Below are positions 50,262 to 58,336 of a stretch of DNA of 64,000 bases, one piece after another. Origin of the DNA: Streptomyces tubercidicus (GTDB lineage: Bacteria; Actinomycetota; Actinomycetes; Streptomycetales; Streptomycetaceae); the NCBI RefSeq assembly GCF_027497495.1, contig NZ_CP114205.1:7254001-7318000 (forward strand), written 5' to 3'. The notes beneath the pieces are model-generated. The model was not told the origin of the DNA, ran no database searches, and saw only the letters and a program-made list of their open reading frames with translations. A program made the position numbers and the translations under genes. Each line of letters begins with the position of its first letter. The first letter of the stretch is position 1.

Positions 50262-52160
50262 GTGACAGGTGTGGAAGGTATGGAGCGTACGAAGCGCGCT
50301 CGGCAGGTGTCCGCGGTGAGGATGCGCGCGGCGTTCCGGCGGCTGGCCGATCCGGGCAGGGCTCTCGTTGATCCCGGGATGTGGCCTCCGAAGCGCAGGG
50401 TGCTGGAAGTGCTGCTGAGCGTGGTGCCGGCAGCGATGGCGGCGGGGAACGAAGCCCTGCACGACGGCGGCGCGATACGGATCGCCGCCGTTGCGCTGGC
50501 TGCCGTCCTGCTGGTGCCGCTGCGCCGGGTGCTGCCCGGGACCGTACTGCTGGTGGCCGTCGCGGTCTCGGCGGTGTGGGGCAGTCTCGCTCTGCTGATC
50601 CCCGTTGCCAGCTGGTCCGCCGGGCGCCGGATCACCGGAGTCGGCAGGGCAACCGCCATCTTCGCCTTCACCTATTTCCTCAGCCTCGTCCTGGACTTTC
50701 TGGAGCTGCCCCGCGTCAGCCTCGGCCTGGACCTTCTGCGGGAGCTGTCCAACGCCGCCCCGGCGACCCTGGTTTTCGGCGCCCTGGCCACGGTGGTCGC
50801 GATCATCGTGCCCGGCCTCTCCGGCCGCTACTGGTCGCAGCGCCGCACCCTGCTCGACACCCTGCGGGAGTACAACGCCCAACTGCTGCGCGAGCGGGCG
50901 ATGATCGCCAAACAGGCCCGGATGCGCGAACGTCAGCGCATCGCGCAGGACATGCACGACAGCCTCGGACATCAGCTCGCCCTCATCTCGGTGCACACCG
51001 GAGCGCTGGAGGTGGACCGTGAGCTGACCGGGCGGCAGCGGGAGGCCGTGGGGGTGCTGCGGGAGGCGTCGGTGGGTGCGATGCACGAGCTGCGCGAGGT
51101 GGTGGGGCTGCTGCGGGACGGCACCCACGCCCCCGTGGACGAAGCCCCTCCCTCACCTGCTGCCGCCGACACCCCCACCCCTGCCCTGGAGGCCATGGGG
51201 GAGGAGGACGCCAAGGCGCCGTCGCGCGGGGTGGCGGGTATTGAGCGCTTGGTGGCAGCCTCCCGGAGCGCGGGCACGGCCGTGGAGCTGCGGCGCACGG
51301 GCGAGGTGCGCCCGCTCGCCCCGACCACCGATCACGCGGCGTACCGGATAGCCCAGGAGGGCCTGACCAACGCCCATAAGCACGCGCCGGGCGCCTCGAT
51401 CGCCATCGAACTGCGCTATGAACCGGACTCATTGGTCGTGGAGGTCGCGAACGGCCCCATGTCCGGGAGCGCCAACGACGGGCGGGGCGTGGTGAGCGGC
51501 GGTCAGGGGCTGACCGGGCTCGGGGAGCGGGCCCGGCTCGTCGGCGGCATGGTGCATGTGGGCGCGACGGCGGACGGCGGCTTCCGGCTGGCGGGGGTGC
51601 TGCCGTACGCCCCGCCGGAGGGCGGTGCCACCAGCCCCTCGACCAGCCCCTCCAGCGGCCACGAGACGGCGACGTTCGTTGATCCGGCAGGCGACCTTCG
51701 GCAGCAGATTCCGGCGGGCGCACTCGGCGAAGCTGATCTCGTCATCGACGGGAACGGTCTGCCGAAGGAGCTGGTCAAGGCCATCAGGACGCATAAGAGA
51801 AGCAGTGGCGTAGCCATCGGCTGCGGGGTGGCCGCGCTCCTCGCCCTGCTGGTGGCCGGCCCCGTGGTCGGAGGGTTCTTCCTCGCCAGCGAAGCGGATC
51901 GGGCCGTTATCGAGCCGAAGGAGTACAGGGCGATGAAGGTGGGCCAGTCCGAGGCCGAGGTGCGCAAGCGACTACCCAGCGGCTCCTCGTTCATAGCCGG
52001 AGACCTCGACAAGGGCGCAGCGCCCGTGCCCGAGGGGGCGCAGTGCCTCAGCCTGATGTCCTCGGAGACCAGCAGTAGCTGGGAGACGGACCCGGTCTTC
52101 CGATTCTGCTTCAAGGACGGGAAGTTGATCGAGAAGACGTCCTTCGAGGTCAAGACATAA
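50262..52160 (+). CDS. NarL-type sensor histidine kinase with C-terminal TM and BamE-like domain
   Basis: This 632-residue kinase has four to five N-terminal membrane helices (about residues 46-187), the H-box ERQRIAQDMHDSLGHQLALI (His232), a HATPase domain (YRIAQEGLTNAHKHAPGASI; GGQGLTGLGERARLVGG) and then an unusual tail. After a Ser/Thr/Pro linker comes a membrane helix (VAIGCGVAALLALLVAGPVV, about 517-536) and a domain of about 90 residues: YRAMKVGQSEAEVRKRLPSG, later CLSLMS and FRFCFKDGKLIEKTSFEV. This resembles a BamE/SmpA-like domain and should lie outside the cell. The GTG at 50262 is used; ATG 50280 is an alternative. Confidence 0.88.
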   Translation: MTGVEGMERTKRARQVSAVRMRAAFRRLADPGRALVDPGMWPPKRRVLEVLLSVVPAAMAAGNEALHDGGAIRIAAVALAAVLLVPLRRVLPGTVLLVAVAVSAVWGSLALLIPVASWSAGRRITGVGRATAIFAFTYFLSLVLDFLELPRVSLGLDLLRELSNAAPATLVFGALATVVAIIVPGLSGRYWSQRRTLLDTLREYNAQLLRERAMIAKQARMRERQRIAQDMHDSLGHQLALISVHTGALEVDRELTGRQREAVGVLREASVGAMHELREVVGLLRDGTHAPVDEAPPSPAAADTPTPALEAMGEEDAKAPSRGVAGIERLVAASRSAGTAVELRRTGEVRPLAPTTDHAAYRIAQEGLTNAHKHAPGASIAIELRYEPDSLVVEVANGPMSGSANDGRGVVSGGQGLTGLGERARLVGGMVHVGATADGGFRLAGVLPYAPPEGGATSPSTSPSSGHETATFVDPAGDLRQQIPAGALGEADLVIDGNGLPKELVKAIRTHKRSSGVAIGCGVAALLALLVAGPVVGGFFLASEADRAVIEPKEYRAMKVGQSEAEVRKRLPSGSSFIAGDLDKGAAPVPEGAQCLSLMSSETSSSWETDPVFRFCFKDGKLIEKTSFEVKT

Positions 52161-52257
52161 GGGAGGAATGCTCGCCCTGAGGTCCGAGCGGGCGGTGTGA
52201 TCGGGGATGATGGCGAGCGGCCGCAGCTATGACCGTTCAAGAGGGCGCAGGAGACTC

Positions 52258-52911
52258 GTGATCAAGGTTCTCGTCACGGATGACGAGCCGCTCATTCGGG
52301 CGGGTATCAGGATGATTCTCACCTCGGCCGACGACATCGACGTCGTCGCGGAGGCGGCGAACGGCCGCGAGGCGGTCGAACTGGCCCGCGCCCAGCGCGT
52401 GGACGTCGTACTGCTCGACATCCAGATGCCGGTGATGGACGGGCTGACGGCGCTGGCCGAACTCCGCCGCGCCGCCCCCGAGGCGCGGGTGCTGATCCTC
52501 ACCACCTTCGGTGAGCAGCAGAACGTGCTGCGCGCCCTGGCGGAGGGCAGCGCGGGCTTTCTGCTCAAGGACTCGGCGCCCGCGGAACTCATGCGTGCGG
52601 TACGGGCCGCCGCGGCCGGAGACGCGTATCTGTCACCGGGCGCCACCCGCCATGTCGTGGACTCACTGGCATCCGGCCAGAGCGCGCGCCGTTCCGAGCA
52701 GGCGCGCCGCAGGCTGGAGAGCCTGTCGGACCGTGAGCTGGAGGTCCTGGCACTGCTGGGCGAGGGCCTGTCCAACGCGGACGCCGGCCAGCGGATCCAT
52801 ATGAGCGAGGCCACGGTCAAAACGTATGTGAGCCGCATCCTGGCCAAGCTGGGCTGCGAAAACCGGGTGCAGGCCGCACTCCTGGCCCGCGACGCCGGGC
52901 TGGGAACCTGA
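52258..52911 (+). CDS. NarL/LuxR-type response regulator
   Basis: This 217-residue protein has a receiver domain (IKVLVTDDEPLIRAGIRMIL; phospho-acceptor Asp in VDVVLLDIQMPVMDG; Lys in GFLLKDSAPAE) and a LuxR helix-turn-helix (LSDRELEVLALLGEGLSNAD then IHMSEATVKTYVSRILAKLG). The GTG at 52258 has AGGAGA four to five bases upstream. It should be the partner of the kinase 97 bases upstream. Its targets are unknown. A perfect 17-bp hairpin follows. Confidence 0.93.
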   Translation: MIKVLVTDDEPLIRAGIRMILTSADDIDVVAEAANGREAVELARAQRVDVVLLDIQMPVMDGLTALAELRRAAPEARVLILTTFGEQQNVLRALAEGSAGFLLKDSAPAELMRAVRAAAAGDAYLSPGATRHVVDSLASGQSARRSEQARRRLESLSDRELEVLALLGEGLSNADAGQRIHMSEATVKTYVSRILAKLGCENRVQAALLARDAGLGT

Positions 52912-52917
52912 GACGGT

Positions 52918-52960
52918 GGCCGATGCGCACACCCGCGCTCTCGGGGTGTGCGCATCGGCC
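52918..52960. terminator. Bidirectional hairpin terminator
   Basis: A 17-bp perfect stem, 52918-52934 paired with 52944-52960, lies between the convergent response regulator and tyrosinase genes. It is the strongest terminator in the window. Confidence 0.85.
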
Positions 52961-52981
52961 GCCTGTCATGTCAGGTATCTG

Positions 52982-53800
52982 TCAGGCATAGGTGTAGAAC
53001 TTGGTGTGGTCCAGCAGGTCCGCCGGGGTGACGTCGTTCCATGGCTTCATCGTGTCGTTGAGGTCGACGACATTGGGGGTGTTGCCGGTCGGCAGATACC
53101 CCGACTTGGGGTGCAGCCGCTGCCAGTCGGCCCAGAGCTTGTCGATGAAGCAGTGGTGCAGCCAGAAGACCGGGTCGTTGGGCGAGGCGCCGGTGGTCAT
53201 CTGCCCACCGACCCAGACATGCACCCGGTTGTGCAGGTTCGGACCGCGCCAGCCCTCGATGTTGTTGCGGAAGCCGTCGGAGGAGCTGTTCCAGGGGGCG
53301 GCGTCGTAGACCGGCATGGCGAGCACCTGGTCGACCTCGGCCCGGGTCGGCAGTTCGCGGACCCCGGTGCCGAGTGAGCGACGCAGGAACGTCCGGCCGT
53401 CCACCCGTATGTTCATCGGCCACTTGCCGCTGCCGAAGGCGAACGATCCCGAGGTCACCCGGCCGTCGCCGCTCCGCCCGTCGCCGCCGAGGAAATCGTC
53501 GGCCCAGAGGGAGCTGCGGGGGGTGCGGTCAACGGTCCAGTCCCAGTACGGGAGGGTGACCGAGGGCGTGATGCTTTGCAGGGCCTCTTCGAACTGGATC
53601 AGGAACCTGCGGTGCCAGGGGAGGAAGGACGGCGACCGGTGGCCGGTGCGCTCCCCGTTGTCGGTGTCGCCGATGATGAAGGCGTTATGGGTGTTGATGA
53701 ACTCGTCGTAGCGGCCGCTGCTCTTGAGCTCCAGCACCGCATCGACGAAGTTCCGCTTCTCGGTGGCGGTGAGGTCCGCCTGGTTCTTCCGGACTGCCAT
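52982..53800 (-). CDS. melC2: Tyrosinase (MelC2)
   Basis: This 272-residue type 3 copper enzyme oxidises tyrosine and o-diphenols to quinones, leading to melanin. Copper site A histidines are in FINTHNAFI, TGHRSPSF and FLPWHRRFLIQFEEAL; copper site B is in LHNRVHVWVGG and VFWLHHCFIDKLW. The length and motif order match Streptomyces MelC2. It has no signal peptide and is normally carried out of the cell by its helper MelC1. The helper gene lies 39 bases upstream, so they form the melC operon. ATG 53800 is preceded by a GAGGA-type ribosome site. Confidence 0.95.
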   Translation of the reverse strand: MAVRKNQADLTATEKRNFVDAVLELKSSGRYDEFINTHNAFIIGDTDNGERTGHRSPSFLPWHRRFLIQFEEALQSITPSVTLPYWDWTVDRTPRSSLWADDFLGGDGRSGDGRVTSGSFAFGSGKWPMNIRVDGRTFLRRSLGTGVRELPTRAEVDQVLAMPVYDAAPWNSSSDGFRNNIEGWRGPNLHNRVHVWVGGQMTTGASPNDPVFWLHHCFIDKLWADWQRLHPKSGYLPTGNTPNVVDLNDTMKPWNDVTPADLLDHTKFYTYA

Positions 53801-53839
53801 GTCGAGGACTCCTCGGTGGGGGGACGGGCAGGGCGGGTC

Positions 53840-54319
53840 TCAGCCGGTGACGACGGGGACCAGTTCGGCGCCCTGAAGTTCACGAACGGCGGCGCGCGCC
53901 AAGGCGCGTGGCGTGGTGAACGTCTCGTAGTGGTTCACCAGGCTTATCCAGGTGCCGTCCGCGTTCCGCATCACATGGAGGTCGTCGTTGTCGATGCGGA
54001 CGACGAAGTCCATCCCCTCGTGGGGACCGGCGGCCCCGCCGGTGTGGTGACCCCCGTGGCCGCCGTCCGGCGAGCCATCGTCGTCCGCCGGCCAGCCCTC
54101 GATATGACGGCCCTGGTAGACCTCATCGAACGGCTCCGGCATCTGGTGACCGGCTGAGTGCCCGTGCCCGGCTGAGTGCCCGTGCCCGGCTGAGTGCCCG
54201 TGGCCGTCGGCCGGGCGGCCGGCAGCGCTGGCGGGGAAGGCGGCCGGTGCGGCGAGCACCGCACCGGTCAGGGCTGCGGCGCTGCTGTACAGCACCTGGC
54301 GTCGGGTGAGACGCGACAT
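53840..54319 (-). CDS. melC1: Tyrosinase cofactor/helper (MelC1) with histidine-rich repeat
   Basis: This 159-residue helper binds apo-MelC2, delivers copper and exports the complex by Tat. It has a twin-arginine signal, LTRRQVLYSSAAALTGAVLA (about residues 4-23), and the conserved core FDEVYQGRHIEGWPADDD and YETFTTPRALARAAVRELQG. Between them, residues 39-56 are three copies of GHGHSA, followed by another His-rich segment (GHGGHHTGGAAGPHEGMD). The GHGHSA repeat is encoded by three 18-bp units and seems absent from classical MelC1. It may increase copper binding. ATG 54319 follows GAGGAG. Confidence 0.92.
   Translation of the reverse strand: MSRLTRRQVLYSSAAALTGAVLAAPAAFPASAAGRPADGHGHSAGHGHSAGHGHSAGHQMPEPFDEVYQGRHIEGWPADDDGSPDGGHGGHHTGGAAGPHEGMDFVVRIDNDDLHVMRNADGTWISLVNHYETFTTPRALARAAVRELQGAELVPVVTG
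54152..54205 (-). repeat. Three 18-bp units encoding GHGHSA
   Basis: Unit GGCTGAGTGCCCGTGCCC occurs at 54152-54169, 54170-54187 and, with one change, 54188-54205. It lies inside melC1 and keeps the reading frame. Confidence 0.9.
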
Positions 54320-54902
54320 GATCCACTCCTCTGTTCGTCTCGGCTCCTCCTCTGGGGCGGGCCCGCAGAGAAGAACGGTTCTTGGAGCCGGCGCGCCGAC
54401 GGTCGGCCCGCGCCGCCACATGCTGACAGGGACGAACGGATCATCAAGTTGTCCCGGTGAGTGAGGCAACGAACGAGACAACACCCGGGCGGCAGTGGAG
54501 CATTCAACGGCGCCAATCGTGCTTGCGCCCCTCCACAGCCGACCGCGGAACCGGATATTCCGCGATCTCGGCCGCCCCTCGCCGTAGATCCTCCTTCCCC
54601 GCGATCGAAACCATGAGACCCCGCACGGCCGGAACTCGGCGCGAATGCAGGGGGCTTGGGGGAGGCGGGGTTTGCGGCGGCCTTCGCCGGTGTTGCCGTA
54701 TCGGCAACGCCGTTGAGGGGAGGGTGAGTTCGTACGGTGTCCTCGTGCAGTGGTGCTGCTCACAGCCTGCGTGGCGTGCGGTCGGGTGCCCGTCGATCCG
54801 GGACAATGAGACCGATCCGGAACACTGAAACAGGTGATGACCTGGGGAAATGACCACTCCCTGACACGCTGTTCCGGAATGGCGAACGAACAGAGGATCA
54901 GG
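54320..54902. other. Divergent region upstream of melC1 and the HTH gene
   Basis: No convincing gene is visible in these about 580 bases. Open frames are present but show no recognisable protein. The region should hold the melC promoter and that of the divergent membrane-anchored HTH gene. AT-richer stretches near 54440-54490 and 54810-54860 are promoter candidates. Confidence 0.45.
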
Positions 54903-56417
54903 GTGGGGACGGAAATAGAGGAGTTCGCGCGGCTGCTGCGCCGGCTGAAGGATCGCTCCGGACGCAGTTATGGCGTCCTTGCCGGGCAGTTGCATATGAG
55001 CGTGTCCACGCTGCACCGGTACTGCAACGGGGATGCCGTGCCGATGGACTTCGCGCCCGCCGACCGTCTCGCCAGGCGGTGCGGGGCGACAGCGGACGAA
55101 CTGGTGGAGCTGCACCGGCGCTGGATCCTCGCCGACGAGGCCCGTCGGCGCAGCCGCGCCGCAGGTTCCTCGGGGGGCACCGCGCCAGGCTCGGCTGCCT
55201 CGTCCGCCCCGACGCCCTCGTCCGCCTCGACCGAGCCGTCCGGCCCGGCCCCCTCGTCGACTGATGAGCCGCCCGCCTTGTCGCCCGACAAGCCGCCCGC
55301 CCCGTCGCCCGACAAGTCGGCCACCTCGTCGACCGACAAGCCGGCCACCTCACCAACGGAGCCGACCGACACAACCCCCGATCCGGCCCCAGATTTACCC
55401 TCCACCCCGCCCTCAGCCGACGAAGCCCCCGGCGAGGACGCGCCGGAAGTGCCCGCGGACCCGGTGGCAGTCAGACGCACCCCCGCCCGGCGCACCCGCC
55501 TCCGTATCGCCCTCGCGCTCAGCGCGGTGGCATGCCTCGCCATACCGGCCGCCCTGGCCGTCAACGACTCCAAGGGGAGCGATTCCCAGCGGAGGACGGC
55601 GGGCGGCGCCGACCGGGATCCGGGCGCCGCCAGGGCCGACGGTGGCAAGCCCACACGGCCGTCGGCGAGCCCTTCACCGGGCCGTAGCGCGGCGGACGGA
55701 GAGCCCACCCCCGGGGGAAAGGCGCGGCACAGCCCGCCCGGTCACGAGGGCCCCGACGGCTCCGGCGCGAGCCGGGCCCCGGAGGACGACCGTGACCGGG
55801 GAGGAACGGCTCCGCACGTGGGCATCAGCTCGTACAACTGGCAGCAGCCCTGTGGCGTCAACTTCCTCCTCCAGAAGTCTCCGGACCGTGTCCCGCCGCC
55901 GCCCCCACCACAGGACTCCCGCGGCTGGGCACGGGCCGAGGGCGGTATCGACGGTGGCCATCTGCGGCTCCAGCTCACCGCAACGGGCCGCACGGATGCC
56001 GCCGTTGTGCTGACCTCGCTGCACGTACGGATGGTGGGCAGGCATACCGCGCTGCCCTGGACCGCCTATTCGATGGGCGACGGCTGCGGCGGCGGTATCA
56101 CCCCGCAGTCCTTCGACCTCGATCTGGACGACGCCCAGCCGCTGGCGAAGCCGGTGGCCGGAGAGGACGGCGACGTCGTGGTGCCCGCGAAGAACTTCCC
56201 GTTCAAGGTCTCCACCCAGGATCCGCAGGTCCTGAACCTCGATCTGCACACCGAGGGGCATGACGTCAGCTGGTATCTGGAGGTCGGCTGGAGCAGCGGC
56301 GGCCGGCGGGGAACGGTCCGGGTGGACGACGAGGGGAAGCCATTCCGGATGAGCGCGATCGAAGGCCGTAAGCACTATTACTACCAGCCGGATACCAACC
56401 ACTGGGCTCCCAAGTGA
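54903..56417 (+). CDS. Membrane-anchored HTH protein with extracellular domain
   Basis: This protein of about 504 residues has an N-terminal XRE-like helix-turn-helix (LLRRLKDRSGRSYGVLAGQL then HMSVSTLHRYCNGDAVPMDF), a very long Pro/Ser/Asp-rich linker with KPPAPSPDKSATSSTDK-like repeats, one membrane helix (RIALALSAVACLAIPAALAV) and a C-terminal domain of about 200 residues (GISSYNWQQPCGVNFLLQK, VLTSLHVRMVGRHTALPWTA, GRKHYYYQPDTNHWAPK) predicted outside. This architecture recalls actinobacterial one-component sensors. The GTG at 54903 follows GAGG six bases upstream; GTG 54834 and ATG 54879 are alternatives. What it controls is unknown. Confidence 0.78.
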   Translation: MGTEIEEFARLLRRLKDRSGRSYGVLAGQLHMSVSTLHRYCNGDAVPMDFAPADRLARRCGATADELVELHRRWILADEARRRSRAAGSSGGTAPGSAASSAPTPSSASTEPSGPAPSSTDEPPALSPDKPPAPSPDKSATSSTDKPATSPTEPTDTTPDPAPDLPSTPPSADEAPGEDAPEVPADPVAVRRTPARRTRLRIALALSAVACLAIPAALAVNDSKGSDSQRRTAGGADRDPGAARADGGKPTRPSASPSPGRSAADGEPTPGGKARHSPPGHEGPDGSGASRAPEDDRDRGGTAPHVGISSYNWQQPCGVNFLLQKSPDRVPPPPPPQDSRGWARAEGGIDGGHLRLQLTATGRTDAAVVLTSLHVRMVGRHTALPWTAYSMGDGCGGGITPQSFDLDLDDAQPLAKPVAGEDGDVVVPAKNFPFKVSTQDPQVLNLDLHTEGHDVSWYLEVGWSSGGRRGTVRVDDEGKPFRMSAIEGRKHYYYQPDTNHWAPK

Positions 56418-56490
56418 CCCGAATCCCCGGAGCAACCCGAGAGTCCCCGAGCAAGCCGAAAGTCCTGGGGGCCGCCCCGTAGTGTCCCCG

Positions 56491-57780
56491 TCAGCTCCCG
56501 AACAGGGAGATCAGCCCGTCGGCCAGCCCACCGCGCCAACAGGCGTAGTCGAGACCGCCGTTGAACTCCTGCGAGGTGACGGTGTGACCACAGCGGCGCA
56601 GCAGCTCATGGAGGGCCGGGCCCGACTCCGCCCCTGCTTCCTGCACGTCCTGCCGGGCGACATCGAGGTGTATACGGGCCTGGCACCGGTGGGCCGGGGC
56701 GAACCACTGCGACGGCCAGCGAGGCTCGCCACGGCCGGCCCCGGGGGGAGCAGGGGATTGGGCCAAGGCGCCGCCAAACCGCTCGGGCCGGCGCAGACAG
56801 GCGTGCAGCGCCGCCGTGCCGCCCAGATGCTGCCCGGCCACGACGGTGCGTCGCGGCTCCGCGGTGACCGGCCAGCGGGCCGCAGCCCAGGACATCAGGT
56901 CGTCGGCGAGGAAATCGGCGTAGGCATCGTGGGTATCGCGCTCCTGCCACCAGCCGCTGGGGCCGGCCGCATCGGGCGCGAGCACCAACAGCGGCGGAAT
57001 CCTCCCTTCGGCGAGGAGCGCGTCGAGCGTATGGGCCAGGCCGAGTGCGCCGAACCACCGCTCCCCGTCCGGCAGTACGAGAACATCCAGGGGGCCGCCC
57101 GCAGTGCCGGACGGCGGCCCGTACACCCAGGTGGTGTGCTGGTCGCCGAGGGTGGCTCCGGGACTGCGGTGGCACTGCACCGCGCCGCGGGGGATATCCG
57201 GCCGGGGCTCTCGCCAGGGTTGCGCCGGGGATAACGGCAGCTCGTAGAGCGAACTGCCGGCCGATCCCGCACTGTCCGGCAGCAGTGTCCGGTTGTGCGG
57301 GTCGGGCATCGCGTGGAGGGCCAGCCCCCGCAAACGGGCGCGCCGCGGTCCCTCCGCGCTGGGCAGCGGGCCGGGTGAGATATCGGCGACCAGCCGATAG
57401 GAGCCCCGGTGGTCGGCCCGCAGGCGATGGGTCAGATACCAGATCTCGGTGCCGGGCAAGGGGGCGAGGAGGGAACCGGCGAGGTCGTCGGGGTCGGTGA
57501 GCCCGTTGGCGAGCAGCAGAACCTGGCGGGTGGCCCGATGGCCGCGCCAGAGGAAGGTCACCGCCCGGTGGTCGGGATCGTCGTCGAGCGGCTCGATGAG
57601 CGGAGTGCCGTCCCGCTCCACCCCAGCCCAGAACTCGGCTTCCAGCAAGCTGTGTTCGGCCGTCCCGGCCTGTTCGAGCCGCTGGGCGAACCGGCCGAGG
57701 CGAGGACTGGCGACGGTGTACGGCACGGGCTCGGAGGCGTCCGCAGGCGCCGTGACGGCGAAGGAGGCAGCGCGGCTCAC
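56491..57780 (-). CDS. Enterochelin-esterase-like (Fes) protein lacking catalytic Ser and His
   Basis: This 429-residue protein has the Fes layout: an N-terminal immunoglobulin-like domain (VTFLWRGHRATRQVLLLANG, EIWYLTHRLRADHRGSYRLV) and a C-terminal esterase-like alpha/beta domain (LDVLVLPDGERWFGALGLAH, PERFGGALAQSPAP). In active Fes the nucleophile elbow is GQSxGG; here it reads AGQHLGG. The C-terminal GGHD catalytic His reads GGLD in FNGGLDYACWRGGL. Both residues are thus changed, so hydrolysis is doubtful while substrate binding may remain. The GTG at 57780 follows GGAGG. An iron box lies 278 bases upstream, so expression is probably iron-regulated. Confidence 0.85.
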   Translation of the reverse strand: MSRAASFAVTAPADASEPVPYTVASPRLGRFAQRLEQAGTAEHSLLEAEFWAGVERDGTPLIEPLDDDPDHRAVTFLWRGHRATRQVLLLANGLTDPDDLAGSLLAPLPGTEIWYLTHRLRADHRGSYRLVADISPGPLPSAEGPRRARLRGLALHAMPDPHNRTLLPDSAGSAGSSLYELPLSPAQPWREPRPDIPRGAVQCHRSPGATLGDQHTTWVYGPPSGTAGGPLDVLVLPDGERWFGALGLAHTLDALLAEGRIPPLLVLAPDAAGPSGWWQERDTHDAYADFLADDLMSWAAARWPVTAEPRRTVVAGQHLGGTAALHACLRRPERFGGALAQSPAPPGAGRGEPRWPSQWFAPAHRCQARIHLDVARQDVQEAGAESGPALHELLRRCGHTVTSQEFNGGLDYACWRGGLADGLISLFGS

Positions 57781-58057
57781 CTGACTGCCCTCCGCGTGCA
57801 CTGCGGCTCACCGGACTGCGGACCGGCCGTCGGCCGGAGCATGGTCCCGGTGGCGGTGGCCGGGTATCCCGGGGTGGTTCGGAGGGAGGGGCGGAGGGCA
57901 GATCGATACGTCATGTGGGGAAGGGCATTTCTGATCGGAAGGGATGGTGAGTGAGCGCTGAGCGCTCGGTTCGGGGCGGTGCCGTCAGGGCCGTCAGCGC
58001 CCGAGCGGGAACCGATGCAGCGCGTCCTGGCCCTCGGGACACCCTGCCCTCATCAAC

Positions 58058-58076
58058 TTAGCTTAGGCTTACCTAA
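58058..58076. promoter_or_regulatory. Iron box (DmdR1/IdeR site)
   Basis: TTAGCTTAGGCTTACCTAA matches the consensus TTAGGTTAGGCTAACCTAA at 17 of 19 positions. It lies between the Fes-like gene (minus strand) and GH35 gene (plus strand), about 260-280 bases from each start. The siderophore connection favours the Fes-like gene. Confidence 0.8.
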
Positions 58077-58162
58077 CATGCACCCGGGATTCGGCCCCCA
58101 GAGCTCGACGGGGCGCCCCCCCCGGGTTCCCTGAACGCCGCCTCCCCGCCCGGCAGTTCGCC

Positions 58163-58195
58163 CACGACTGATCCACGACTGATCCACGACTGATC
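58163..58195. repeat. Three perfect 11-bp tandem repeats
   Basis: CACGACTGATC occurs three times head to tail, with a fourth partial copy (CACG). One unit is close to one DNA turn, so the copies lie on the same face of the helix. It lies 142 bases before the GH35 start. Confidence 0.85.
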
Positions 58196-58336
58196 CACGC
58201 CTGGTTTCGCCATGTTCGGTCACGAACCCTTGTGCTCGTTTCTGTTCTACACAACACTCTCGATGCACAGAAACACGCACTACTGAACATGTCGAGTCGT
58301 GGGCGACGACCATCGGTCGAGTCGAGGAGTGCACAT

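Larger units (their letters stand above)
57781..58336. promoter_or_regulatory. Divergent regulatory region with iron box and repeats
   Basis: No firm gene is visible in about 550 bases between the Fes-like and GH35 genes. It holds the iron box at 58058-58076, a palindrome GAGCGC-TGA-GCGCTC (57953-57967) and an 11-bp tandem repeat (58163-58195). On the minus strand two short frames follow the iron box: 19 codons from 58053 and 45 codons from 57914, the latter ending in a GTGA overlap with the esterase-like start. Either could be a leader peptide, low confidence. Confidence 0.45.

Noticed and set aside
54457..54828. Plus-strand frame of 123 codons before the membrane-anchored HTH gene
   Set aside because: Composition is Arg/Gly/Cys-rich and unlike a Streptomyces protein; no family is recognised.
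58058..58076. Iron box as promoter element of the GH35 gene
   Set aside because: The distance to the GH35 start is about 260 bases and a galactosidase has no evident iron link; the Fes-like gene on the other side is the better target.
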